NCBI RefSeq assembly: GCF_000955955.1
Contig: NZ_JYJG01000282.1
Span: 1-32,813 of the forward strand
Origin: Lentzea aerocolonigenes
Lineage (GTDB): Bacteria; Actinomycetota; Actinomycetes; Mycobacteriales; Pseudonocardiaceae
Direction of reading: 5' to 3'
DNA: 32,813 bases
Below, piece after piece: positions 1 to 9,680 of this stretch. Both the position numbers and the translations under genes were made by a program. Each line of letters opens with the position of its first letter. Position 1 is the first letter of the stretch. The notes under the pieces are model-generated. The model made no database searches. It was not told the origin of the DNA and saw nothing but the letters and a program-made list of their open reading frames with translations.

Positions 1-51
1 CGATGAAGGGAACCTTCATCCACCTGAGGTGGAGCAAGGTTCCCTTCATCG
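1..51 (-). terminator. Hairpin terminator after glgE
   Basis: Positions 1-16 and 36-51 are perfect 16-bp inverted repeats, starting one base beyond the glgE stop codon. The loop holds a second small palindrome (20-32). The left arm region is also self-complementary (2-9 with 13-20), so the RNA could fold in more than one way. The position suggests termination of glgE transcription on the minus strand. It lies at the window edge, so a gene to the left could share it as a bidirectional terminator. Confidence 0.75.
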
Positions 52-52
52 T

Positions 53-2029
<1,977 letters not shown>

Positions 2030-2268
2030 CGGCAGCGCCCTTCCGCCGTGTCGCTCCGCGTCGCCCGTAATCCTGCCTTGCTCGATCAAGCGGCCTGTCA
2101 GCGGGTTACCCCATCTAGATCCGTACCCACCTGTTGTCGATCGCACACCTTGAACACCGGGTGTGTCCAGGGCCACTGGGCATGATGTGATCCCCTCACA
2201 TTCTCGGTGCTGGACCTTTCCCGGGCATCTCACAACGTTGCGAGGGTGCTACGGGTACCGTCCCGCGC

Positions 2269-3834
2269 GTGAACAAGCTTGGCGACCGCTACGTCCTGCT
2301 CGACCAGCTCGGCGCCGGTGCGATGGGCGTCGTGTGGCGCGCACGGGACGAGCTCCTGCACCGGGACGTCGCGGTCAAGCAGATGCTGCTGAACGACGTG
2401 CAGCCCGCGGAGGCGCACGAGGCGGTTCAGCGCGCGATGCGGGAAGGCCGCATCGCCGCCCGCCTGCAGCACCCGAACGCGATCGCCGTGTACGACGTCG
2501 TGCTCGACAACGGCAAGCCGTGCCTGGTGATGGAGTTCCTGCCGTCCAAGAACCTGTCCGCGATCCTGGACGAGCGCGGGCCGATGCCTCCCCAGGAGGC
2601 CGCGCGGATCGGGTCGCTGGCCGCCTCGGCGCTCGCCGCCGCGCACACCGCCGGGATCGTCCACCGCGACATCAAGCCCGCCAACGTCCTCATTGGACGC
2701 GACGGCCTGGTGAAGATCACCGACTTCGGCATCTCGCGCGCACTGGGCGACGTCGCGGTGACCAAGACCGGCATGCTCGCCGGCACGCCCGCGTACCTCG
2801 CGCCGGAACTCGCCCGCGGTGCCGACCCCGCGCCGCCGTCGGACGTGTTCTCGCTCGGCGCGACGATCTACGCGATGACCGAGGGCGAGCCGCCGTTCGG
2901 CAAGAGCACCAACGACCTCGGCCTGCTCTACAAGGTCGCGCGCGGCGAGACCCGTCCGCCGATGCGCTCGGGCCCGCTCACGCCGCTGCTCCTGCGCATG
3001 CTGGCCAACGAGCCGTCGCAGCGTCCGACCGCGGCCCAGGCGGCGGCGGAGCTGAAGGCGATCTCCGAGGGCCAGGTCGTCCCGGCCACCGCCGTGATCC
3101 CGCCGCGCCCGATGACGCCGCCGTCCGGCACCGCCGTGATGGGTGCGGGTCCGGGCACCCAGGGGCCGCGCCCGATGCCGACGCAGCCTCCGCGCACCAG
3201 GCCGCCCGCGCCTCAGCCCGAGTACGACGACTACGACGACTACGAGCCGGAGCCCGCGCCGAAGAAGAGCCGGGGCCTCGCGGTCGCGGCCTCGATCCTC
3301 GCGGTGCTGCTGATCGCGGGCGTGGCGTACGCGATCATCCAGACCCAGGGCAAGAAGGACAACAGCGCGGCGGGCCCCAGCACGTCGACCTCGAAGACGA
3401 CCTCGCAGACCCAGCCGCCGCCCAGCACGACCAAGGACTCGCCGACGCCGACCAGCGAGAAGCCGACGTCCGAGACCTACCCGAGCAAGCCGACGTCCGA
3501 GGCGCCCGCGAGCAAGTTCACCAAGGCCCAGGTCGCCGAGTTCGTGCAGCGGTATTTCGCGAAGCTCCCGAAGAACTCCGCCGAGTCCATCGAGGACTGG
3601 GACCCGGAGAGCGCCCCGACCGAGAACGCGGAGAAGTCGTACTGGGGTGACTACACCAAGCTCGTGCTCAAGGGGAACCCGCTGGTCACGGCGTCCGACG
3701 ACGGCACGTTCCAGGTGACGCAGGCCGGGGACCTGACCGAGGCGGAGACGAACAAGACCAGCCGGGTGGAGTTCACGCTCAAGATCTCCGGCAAGGGCGA
3801 CAAGCTGCTCATTCTCTCGTTGAAGCGGCCCTGA
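2269..3834 (+). CDS. Membrane Ser/Thr protein kinase (PknB type)
   Basis: This is a Hanks-type protein kinase. Residues 8-265 form the kinase domain, with glycine loop GAGAMGVV (15-22), ATP-binding K37 in VAVK, catalytic HRDIKPAN with D134, DFG at 152-154 and APE at 178-180. A proline-rich acidic juxtamembrane linker (about 275-335) leads to one transmembrane helix (about 337-358). A Ser/Thr/Pro-rich stalk (about 365-410) follows, then a roughly 110-residue extracytoplasmic domain that I do not recognise. It is not made of PASTA repeats. The start is the GTG at 2269, with a poor ribosome site. The gene sits between glgE and glgP, so regulation of glucan synthesis is a reasonable guess, but the substrate is unknown. 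The last 26 bases overlap the convergent neighbour. Confidence 0.93.
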   Translation: MNKLGDRYVLLDQLGAGAMGVVWRARDELLHRDVAVKQMLLNDVQPAEAHEAVQRAMREGRIAARLQHPNAIAVYDVVLDNGKPCLVMEFLPSKNLSAILDERGPMPPQEAARIGSLAASALAAAHTAGIVHRDIKPANVLIGRDGLVKITDFGISRALGDVAVTKTGMLAGTPAYLAPELARGADPAPPSDVFSLGATIYAMTEGEPPFGKSTNDLGLLYKVARGETRPPMRSGPLTPLLLRMLANEPSQRPTAAQAAAELKAISEGQVVPATAVIPPRPMTPPSGTAVMGAGPGTQGPRPMPTQPPRTRPPAPQPEYDDYDDYEPEPAPKKSRGLAVAASILAVLLIAGVAYAIIQTQGKKDNSAAGPSTSTSKTTSQTQPPPSTTKDSPTPTSEKPTSETYPSKPTSEAPASKFTKAQVAEFVQRYFAKLPKNSAESIEDWDPESAPTENAEKSYWGDYTKLVLKGNPLVTASDDGTFQVTQAGDLTEAETNKTSRVEFTLKISGKGDKLLILSLKRP

Positions 3835-4165
3835 ACGACGCCCACCGCACGTCGCTGGAGCGGTCTTCGTGCTCGACGAACCGCTCCAGCACGCCGATGA
3901 TCACCTCGATCGGGTGCTCGCAGCCCGCGGGGAAGTCCTCGGTGGTCTCTTCGTCCGTTTCGTACGTGACGGGGTCTTCGTTCGTGCCGCCCGAGGTGAT
4001 CCACTCGGAGCCGCCGTCCGTCCACAGTGCGAACCCGACGCCGGGGCCCAGGCCGAGCGTGAGCGTGACCTCGCCACGGGTGTACGACCAGCATTCACGT
4101 TTGGCTGAGCGGTCGTTCGCACGCGTGTGGACGTACATCAGGAACTCGCGCGCCAACTCGGACAT
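3809..4165 (-). CDS. Imm1-like immunity protein candidate
   Basis: This small acidic cytosolic protein has 118 residues. It resembles the Imm1 family found beside polymorphic toxins in actinobacteria: a beta-rich first half containing GVGFALWTDGG, a segment with NEDPVTYE, then an amphipathic helix (HPIEVIIGVLERFVEH) and the closing DVRW. The match is by eye and the family is divergent. No toxin, WXG100 gene or secretion gene lies nearby, so if this is an immunity protein it is an orphan. The start is the ATG at 4163-4165, with only a weak upstream GGA. Its 3' end overlaps the kinase gene tail to tail by 26 bp. It is divergent from glgP. A general hypothetical protein is the alternative reading. 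Confidence 0.6.
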   Translation of the reverse strand: MSELAREFLMYVHTRANDRSAKRECWSYTRGEVTLTLGLGPGVGFALWTDGGSEWITSGGTNEDPVTYETDEETTEDFPAGCEHPIEVIIGVLERFVEHEDRSSDVRWASFRAASTRE

Positions 4166-4211
4166 GATTCCAGTATCGGCTGTTCACGGGCGGTCCCCGT
4201 CTTGACCGGTT

Positions 4212-4228
4212 CTGCAAGTCGTTGCAGG
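4212..4228. promoter_or_regulatory. LacI/MalR-like palindrome upstream of glgP
   Basis: The perfect inverted repeat CTGCAA-gtcg-TTGCAG (4212-4227) lies 54 bp before the glgP ATG, just after a TTGACC hexamer (4202-4207) that could be a -35 box. LacI-family regulators bind palindromes of this style. TTGCAGG-type repeats are described at maltose and amylase promoters of Streptomyces under MalR/Reg1. No LacI-type regulator gene is in this window, so the binding protein is inferred only. Confidence 0.45.
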
Positions 4229-4281
4229 TGTGACCGGGAACGTTGTCAGGGCCGCAGGGGTGGCAGGTAAGTTCGCTCGTC

Positions 4282-6867
4282 ATGCGAGCACTTCGCCGGT
4301 TCACCGTCCGAGCCAGCCTGCCGGAGCCCCTGTCCGCGCTGAGCACGCTCGCCACCAACCTGCGCTGGACGTGGCACCCGCCCACGCAGGAACTCTTCGC
4401 CTCGATCGACCCCCGCGTCTGGTCCGAGGTGGGTGGCGACCCGTTGCGCCTGCTCTCCGTCGTCGACGCGGGGAAGCTGGACTCACTCGCGAGAGATGAG
4501 CAGTTCCTCCTGAAACTGCACGCGCTCGCGTCCGACCTGCAGCGTTACGTCGAGGGGCCGCGGTGGTACCAGCGGCGCCAGGACGAGATCGCGCAGCGCC
4601 GGGAGCACGGGGCGCCGGACACGCCGTTGCCGACGAGCGTCGCGTACTTCTCGATGGAGTTCGGCGTGCACGAGGCGCTGCCGAACTACTCGGGCGGCCT
4701 CGGCATCCTCGCCGGCGACCACCTCAAGGCAGCCTCCGACCTGGGCGTTCCGCTGATCGCGGTCGGCCTGCTCTACCGGTCCGGGTACTTCCGGCAGTCG
4801 CTGTCGCTCGACGGCTGGCAGCAGGAGCACTACCCGTCGCTCGACCCGCGCGGGCTGCCGCTGGAACTGCTCACCGAGCCGTCCGGGCTGCCGTTGCTCG
4901 TGCACGTGGCGATGCCGGGCGACCGGATGCTGCGCGCGAAGATCTGGCGGGCGCGAGTGGGCCGGGTGCCGCTGCTGCTGCTCGACTCCGACGTGGAGCA
5001 GAACGACGAGGACCTGCGCGGCGTCACGGACCGGCTCTACGGCGGCGACCAGAACCACCGCATCCGCCAGGAGATCCTCGCGGGCATCGGCGGCGTGCGC
5101 GCCGTGCGGACGTTCTGCGAGCTCACCGGGCACGCCCAGCCCGAGGTCTTCCACACCAACGAGGGCCACGCGGGCTTCCTCGGCCTCGAGCGGATCCGCG
5201 AGTACATCACCAACGACGGTCTCGACTTCGACCAGGCGCTGACGGCCGCACGCGCCGGTGCCGTGTTCACCACGCACACGCCCGTGCCCGCCGGCATCGA
5301 CAGGTTCCCGGTCGACCTGGTCCAGCACTACTTCGGCGCCGAGAACCTGGTGCCCGGCGTGAACACCCAGCGCATCCTCGCGCTGGGCGCCGAGGACAAC
5401 CCCGGCATGTTCAACATGGCGCACATGGGCCTGCGGCTCGCCCAGCGCGCGAACGGTGTGTCCAAACTGCACGGTGAGGTCAGCCGGGACATGTTCCGCG
5501 GACTCTGGCCGAGCTTCGACGCCACCGAGGTGCCGATCGGGTCGGTCACCAACGGCGTGCACGGGCCGACGTGGGCCGCGGCAGAGATGAGCAAGCTGCT
5601 GGGAGGGTCCGAAGCGGACAACCAGAGCTCTGGTCTCGGAATCGGCGCGTTCGAGCCGGTCACCGATGCCGGGCTGTGGGAGCTGCGCAGCATCCTGCGC
5701 GGGCGGCTGGTCAACGAGGTGCGGCGCCGGCTGCGCGAGTCGTGGCTGCAGCGCGGCGCGTCCGCGTTGGAGCTGGGCTGGACCGACTCGGTGTTCGACC
5801 CGAACGTGCTCACCGTCGGTTTCGCCCGCCGCGTGCCGACGTACAAGCGCCTCACGCTGATGCTGCGCGATCCGGAGCGGTTGCGTTCGCTGCTGCTGCA
5901 CCCCGAACGGCCCGTGCAGCTCGTCGTGGCCGGCAAGTCGCACCCGGCGGACGACGGCGGCAAGGCGCTGATCCAGCAGATCGTGCGCTACGCCGACGAC
6001 GCGGGCGTGCGGCACCGGATCGTGTTCCTGCCCGACTACGACATGTCGATGGCCCGGTACCTGTACTGGGGCTGCGACGTGTGGCTGAACAACCCGATGC
6101 GCCCGCTGGAGGCGTGCGGTACCTCGGGCATGAAGGCCGCGTTGAACGGCGGCTTGAACCTGTCCATTCGCGACGGTTGGTGGGACGAGCTCTACGACGG
6201 GTCGAACGGCTGGGCCATCCCGACCGCGGACGGCGTCAACGACCCGATCCGCCGGGACGACCTCGAAGCGAACGCCCTGTACGAGCTGCTCGGCTCGCAG
6301 GTCGCGCCGCTGTTCTACGACCGCGGCCAGGACGGCGTGCCGACCCGCTGGATGTCGATGGTCCGGCACACGCTGGCCTCGCTCGGGCCGGTCGTGCAGG
6401 CCTCGCGCATGGTCCGCGAGTACGTGGAGACCTACTACGCACCGGCCGCCGCGTCCGCGCAGACCGTCGTGGGCGAGGGCTTCCGCGGCGCCAAGGAGCT
6501 GTCCGCGTACCGGCACCGGCTGCGCGCGTCGTGGACGCGGGTGCGGGTGCTCGACAGCGACCTGGTGCTCGGCGGCTCGTCCGTGCCGGTGCTGGGCGCG
6601 CCGGTGATCGTGCGGGCACGGGTGGAGCTGGCCGGCCTGGAGCCGTCCGAAGTGGACGTTCAGGTCGTGCTCGGCAAGGTGTCGCACGACTCCGACGAGC
6701 TGAAGGACGTCGTCACCGCGCCGATGAACTACGCGGGCAACGGCAACTACGAGGCAGAGGTGCCGCTGCCGCACGCAGGAGCGCTCGGCTACACCGTGCG
6801 CGTGCTGCCGCGGCACGGCCTGCTCGCGACCTCCGCGGAACTCGGCAGGGTCGTTCTGGCTGGTTGA
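4282..6867 (+). CDS. glgP: Alpha-glucan (glycogen/maltodextrin) phosphorylase GlgP
   Basis: GlgP is a PLP-dependent GT35 phosphorylase that releases glucose-1-phosphate from alpha-1,4-glucans in the cytosol. The 861-residue protein begins with the DUF3417-type N-terminal domain typical of the actinobacterial form (LATNLRWTWHPPTQELF). The phosphorylase core follows, with VAYFSMEFGVHEALPNYSGG and the PLP site EACGTSGMKAALNGG, where K618 should carry PLP. The C-terminal 100 residues form a beta-sandwich extension. The frame opens at a TTG at 4243, but the ATG at 4282 gives the conserved MRALRRFTV start. A strong hairpin terminator follows. glgE is the nearest functional partner, on the other strand beyond two inserted genes. 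I see no missing key residue. Confidence 0.95.
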   Translation: MRALRRFTVRASLPEPLSALSTLATNLRWTWHPPTQELFASIDPRVWSEVGGDPLRLLSVVDAGKLDSLARDEQFLLKLHALASDLQRYVEGPRWYQRRQDEIAQRREHGAPDTPLPTSVAYFSMEFGVHEALPNYSGGLGILAGDHLKAASDLGVPLIAVGLLYRSGYFRQSLSLDGWQQEHYPSLDPRGLPLELLTEPSGLPLLVHVAMPGDRMLRAKIWRARVGRVPLLLLDSDVEQNDEDLRGVTDRLYGGDQNHRIRQEILAGIGGVRAVRTFCELTGHAQPEVFHTNEGHAGFLGLERIREYITNDGLDFDQALTAARAGAVFTTHTPVPAGIDRFPVDLVQHYFGAENLVPGVNTQRILALGAEDNPGMFNMAHMGLRLAQRANGVSKLHGEVSRDMFRGLWPSFDATEVPIGSVTNGVHGPTWAAAEMSKLLGGSEADNQSSGLGIGAFEPVTDAGLWELRSILRGRLVNEVRRRLRESWLQRGASALELGWTDSVFDPNVLTVGFARRVPTYKRLTLMLRDPERLRSLLLHPERPVQLVVAGKSHPADDGGKALIQQIVRYADDAGVRHRIVFLPDYDMSMARYLYWGCDVWLNNPMRPLEACGTSGMKAALNGGLNLSIRDGWWDELYDGSNGWAIPTADGVNDPIRRDDLEANALYELLGSQVAPLFYDRGQDGVPTRWMSMVRHTLASLGPVVQASRMVREYVETYYAPAAASAQTVVGEGFRGAKELSAYRHRLRASWTRVRVLDSDLVLGGSSVPVLGAPVIVRARVELAGLEPSEVDVQVVLGKVSHDSDELKDVVTAPMNYAGNGNYEAEVPLPHAGALGYTVRVLPRHGLLATSAELGRVVLAG

Positions 6868-6887
6868 CGGCTCCGCGAGATCAACAC

Positions 6888-6928
6888 AGGGCATCCAGTT
6901 CGCCTTCAAACGGCGAGCTGGATGCCCT
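6888..6928 (+). terminator. Terminator after glgP
   Basis: A near-perfect 17-bp stem (6888-6904 with 6912-6928, one mismatch) lies 20 bp after the glgP stop and is followed by a T-rich run (about 6935-6950). It has the form of an intrinsic terminator. Confidence 0.85.
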
Positions 6929-7169
6929 GATGTGTTCGTCTTCTTTGTTTCCTGTTCACTGCTGGTGACCTGGCTCAGGCGTGTCTTCGATTCAGGGGCT
7001 TCCCTCAATCGAATGAGCACTTTTTCGAGTGGGTGAATTCGCGATCTCCGCTGGTAGGGGTCGGTGTGCAGGCATACGCTCTGTCACATGGAATGAACCG
7101 CACCAGAATTCCTGTGATGGCTTTTCCGGCGCGGCTCCAATGAATTGCGCATTGAGGAAGAAGGTAGCC
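6929..7169. other. Gene-free region upstream of the secreted protein gene
   Basis: I find no convincing gene here; it is probably promoter and leader DNA for the downstream gene. It is less GC-rich than its surroundings. Two inverted repeats are visible: CACT-ttttcg-AGTG near 7018-7031, and TCACAtGGAAT (7084-7094) paired with ATTCCTGTGA (7108-7117), which has one bulged base. Their function is unknown. Confidence 0.5.
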
Positions 7170-7715
7170 GTGAAGAAAACGATTACCGCACTCTCGCTCG
7201 TCGCAGCTCTGTTCACCGCTTCATCGACCCCGGCTGCCCTCGCGACGCCCGCCGCGCCAGAACTCCCAGCCGCCTGCGCCGCGATCGTGACCGATCTCGC
7301 CGGGAAGCTCACGAAAGTCGTCAGCAGTCTGTTGCCACTTCCGAACGTCGGCGCGGTGACACCGTTGATCGGTGACCTGCTCGGCCTGGTGACCGCGCTG
7401 CAGAGCTCCGGCTGCCTGCCCGCGCTGCCGACCAGCGGGTTGCCGGTGCCGGTCCCGGTGAAGGGCGTCGCGTACGCCGGCCCCGTCGACCAGTGCCTGC
7501 CTGTCGTGATGAACCTGATCTCGTCCATCGCGGGGCTGGGCGGCACGATCCTCGGCGCCGCGAGCGGTGGCCTGCCGGACGTCGGAAAGATCACCGGGAT
7601 CCTGACGACGCTGCTGAAGACCGTCACCGACCTGCTGAGCAAGTGCGGTCTGCCGGCTCCGCCCGGTGGCCTGCCGGCGCTGCCCGGCCTGCCGCTGCCG
7701 GTCGAGCACAGCTGA
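7170..7715 (+). CDS. Secreted cysteine-paired protein with an internal duplication
   Basis: This is a 181-residue exported protein of unknown function. I place the start at the GTG at 7170, with a GAGGAAGAAGG ribosome site. It gives a textbook signal peptide: basic MKK, a hydrophobic core, and likely cleavage after STPAALA (residue 25). The mature chain holds two related units of about 70 residues. Each starts with a Cys (C36, C109), runs through hydrophobic helices, has an LPNVG/LPDVG turn (57-61, 135-139), ends in a second Cys (C82, C159), and is followed by a Leu/Pro-rich tail. One disulfide per unit is likely. The longer open frame upstream lacks a signal peptide at its N-terminus. A strong terminator follows, so the gene appears to be transcribed alone. 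I recognise no named family. Confidence 0.85.
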   Translation: MKKTITALSLVAALFTASSTPAALATPAAPELPAACAAIVTDLAGKLTKVVSSLLPLPNVGAVTPLIGDLLGLVTALQSSGCLPALPTSGLPVPVPVKGVAYAGPVDQCLPVVMNLISSIAGLGGTILGAASGGLPDVGKITGILTTLLKTVTDLLSKCGLPAPPGGLPALPGLPLPVEHS

Positions 7716-7732
7716 TCTCCACGCGGGGTGTG

Positions 7733-7768
7733 AAAGGGCCCGTCACCGGTCTCGGTGACGGGCCCTTT
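7733..7768 (+). terminator. Terminator after the secreted protein gene
   Basis: A perfect 15-bp stem (7733-7747 with 7754-7768) with a 6-base loop ends in TTT, 17 bp after the stop codon. This is a clear intrinsic terminator. Confidence 0.9.
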
Positions 7769-8125
7769 CCCTGTGTGCGTTCCGTAGTATTCCGTACCTG
7801 CCGGAATAGTCGCGACGACCTGCGCGGACACCTGTTTGGCGCAGCTCAAGCGCTTTTCGGAATTGCACACAATGGTGCGATCGATCCGTTTTTGCTCGAA
7901 TGATGTGGTTAGCCTGCGATTGCTCGATCCGCTGCACGGGCCTGTTCGCGTCCTCCGCACAGGCTGCTCCCAGCCCGAGCAGGGATGTGCTGGGCACGCA
8001 GCTGGTTGGTCCCACGCGCGGTCGCACGACCCGTGGACGCGCGGAAACGGCAACGTCACCGGATCGGAGGCAACGGCAACAATTCGCCCCGGCTTTCCCG
8101 GCTGAGCTGGGCTGACTTCACGCCA
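7769..8125. other. Gene-free gap between convergent genes
   Basis: No supported gene is seen. It contains a direct repeat TTCCGTA (7780 and 7790) overlapping the palindrome TATTCCG-tacctgc-CGGAATA (7788-7808). Two short open frames occur (7836-8105 and 7900-8115). The second encodes a hydrophobic stretch ending AQAAPSP that faintly resembles a signal peptide but lacks a basic start. A decayed small gene or an RNA gene is possible. Confidence 0.4.
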
Positions 8126-9247
8126 CTAGCTGATCTGCAGACGGGCGCGGGTCGCCGCCACCCGCGGACTCCAGCCCGCGAGCTCGTGCGCTTCGGCCGC
8201 GAGCTCGCGGGCCTTCGCGTTGTTGCCGTCCGCCATCCAGGCCCGCGCGATCGTGATCAGGTCGTCGGCCCGCCCCAGCGCGTGTTCGCTGCTCTCGGCC
8301 GACCACCCGGCGAGCTGCCGGGCCTTGCCGGTCTCGCCCTCCAGCAGCGCCATGATCGCGAGCGTCCCGTGTGCCCGGTGCTTCGGGTAGCCGGCCTCGT
8401 AGGCGTTGCCGAGCATGCTGCGCGCCGTCTCCAGCCCGGCCTCCTCTGGGAACTGCCCTGCCTCGACCGCCAGCACCGCGACGCCGGCCGTGGTCGCCAT
8501 GACGAACGCCAGCTCGCGGGTGCCGAGATCGGACCGTCCACTCAGCCCCACCACGGTCTGCAGCGCGTCGAGGTACTGCTCGCGGGCGCACGCGGTGGCG
8601 ACCTTCAAGCCGACGACGGTGAGCAGGTCGGCGTGGTCCCGGACCAGCTCCGCGTGGATCCGGTCGGCCTCGTCGAGGTCGCCGCGGTAGTAGGCGTCCA
8701 TGCCGGCCAGCACCAGCGGGCGCGCCTCCAGCTCGCTCAGCCGCCGCCCAGTGACCCTCGGCAGCGAGAACACGAACCAGCCCAGGCTGGTGTGGCCGGG
8801 CCGTTCGACCGGCACGAGCTGCAGCAGGAAGCACGCGGTGGCGGCGAGCGCGAGCCCCCTGCCGAACGCCGACCCGGTCGCGAACCAGCAGGCCGCCGCG
8901 ACCACCGCGCACAGGACGGCCGAGAAGGCTCCGGTGAGAACGGTCCGCCTGCGCACACCAGGCTTCAGGCCGGTGATGCCGATCGTCGCCAGCACCGGGA
9001 TGTTGCGCAGCACGATCCGCCGGTTCGTGGTGGTCCACGACTTGAGCTCGCCGCCGACGCCGATGATCACGTGGGTGATCCGGAGTCCGAAGAGGACGGC
9101 GCCGAGCGCCAGACCCACCTGCAGCGCCATGAGCTCCAGCAGCAGACCTGCCAGCGCTCCGGCCAGGCCGATGTACCAATCAGAGAGGGTCCAGGCGATC
9201 GTGCCGGCCACCACCAGGGCCGTCACGACCCAACGCACAACTGTCAC
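8126..9247 (-). CDS. Membrane protein: catalytically dead site-2-protease-like domain plus TPR-like tail
   Basis: The N-terminal 165 residues contain several transmembrane helices and follow the plan of M50 site-2 proteases. LQVGLALGAVLFGLRI (42-57) aligns with the HExGH helix. It is followed by the IGVGGELKSW strand (61-71), RIVLRNIPV (77-85), an Arg-rich RRRT turn and a small-residue helix, then QLVPVERPGHTSLGW (143-157), where active enzymes carry the third metal ligand in an SDG-like motif. All four catalytic positions are changed: L42, Q43 and L46 replace H, E and H, and L155 replaces D. From about 175 to the end, soluble alpha-helical repeats resemble TPR units (for example LVLAGMDAYYRGDLDEADRIHAEL). 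The start is the GTG at 9247, with GGAG just upstream. Its function is unknown; a scaffold or substrate-binding role at the membrane is inferred. The family assignment rests on motif spacing. Confidence 0.72.
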   Translation of the reverse strand: MTVVRWVVTALVVAGTIAWTLSDWYIGLAGALAGLLLELMALQVGLALGAVLFGLRITHVIIGVGGELKSWTTTNRRIVLRNIPVLATIGITGLKPGVRRRTVLTGAFSAVLCAVVAAACWFATGSAFGRGLALAATACFLLQLVPVERPGHTSLGWFVFSLPRVTGRRLSELEARPLVLAGMDAYYRGDLDEADRIHAELVRDHADLLTVVGLKVATACAREQYLDALQTVVGLSGRSDLGTRELAFVMATTAGVAVLAVEAGQFPEEAGLETARSMLGNAYEAGYPKHRAHGTLAIMALLEGETGKARQLAGWSAESSEHALGRADDLITIARAWMADGNNAKARELAAEAHELAGWSPRVAATRARLQIS

Positions 9248-9290
9248 GGTCTCCAGACGCTACCGGCGTGGCAACGGTTCCACGTGCGGA

Positions 9291-9680
9291 TCAGACGACG
9301 GCCTGCGAGCCGCCCTCGCGGATCGGCAGCCCGGCCGCGCGCCAGCCCCGGTACCCGCCGACGAGATCGGTCGCGTTGGCGAGCCCGATCCGTTGGAGAT
9401 CACGAGCGGCCAGCGACGACGCCCAGCCCTCGTTGCACACCACCACGACGGTCGTGTCGGCGGTGAAGCCGGGCAGCCGCCAGTCGCCCACCGGGTCGAG
9501 GCGCCACTCCAGCACGATCCGCTCGACCACGACGGAGTTCTCGATCTCGCCCTCGGCCAGTCGGTTGTGCACCGGCCGGATGTCGACGATCAGCGCGTCC
9601 TTCAGCTGGTGCAGCTCGTGCGGCTCGAGGCGTTTCAGGTGCGATCGCGCCTCGTCGAGGATGGTGTCGACGTTGCTCAC
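9291..9680 (-). CDS. Rhodanese-like sulfurtransferase domain protein
   Basis: This is a single rhodanese domain of 129 residues. IVDIRP (31-36) is the typical first strand, and the active loop CNEGWAS carries C82, the expected sulfur-accepting cysteine, followed by LVGGYRGWRAAGLPI at the C-terminus. The start GTG overlaps the stop codon of the cysteine dioxygenase gene (GTGA), so the two are translationally coupled. This pairing suggests handling of sulfane sulfur or thiosulfate linked to cysteine breakdown. A longer open frame runs antisense-free to 10070 but lies in another frame of the dioxygenase gene, so the coupled GTG is the natural start. Confidence 0.9.
   Translation of the reverse strand: MSNVDTILDEARSHLKRLEPHELHQLKDALIVDIRPVHNRLAEGEIENSVVVERIVLEWRLDPVGDWRLPGFTADTTVVVVCNEGWASSLAARDLQRIGLANATDLVGGYRGWRAAGLPIREGGSQAVV

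Noticed and set aside
4483..7020. 845-residue open frame on the minus strand
   Set aside because: It lies fully opposite glgP, has the His/Arg/Gln-rich composition of a shadow frame and no recognisable motif.
7084..7117. TCACA and TGTGA arms as a CRP-type site
   Set aside because: CRP sites read TGTGA then TCACA with 6 bases between; here the order is reversed and the spacing is larger.
7836..8115. Two small plus-strand frames in the convergent gap
   Set aside because: No ribosome site, odd composition and no recognised motif. They are kept only as a possible remnant in the findings.
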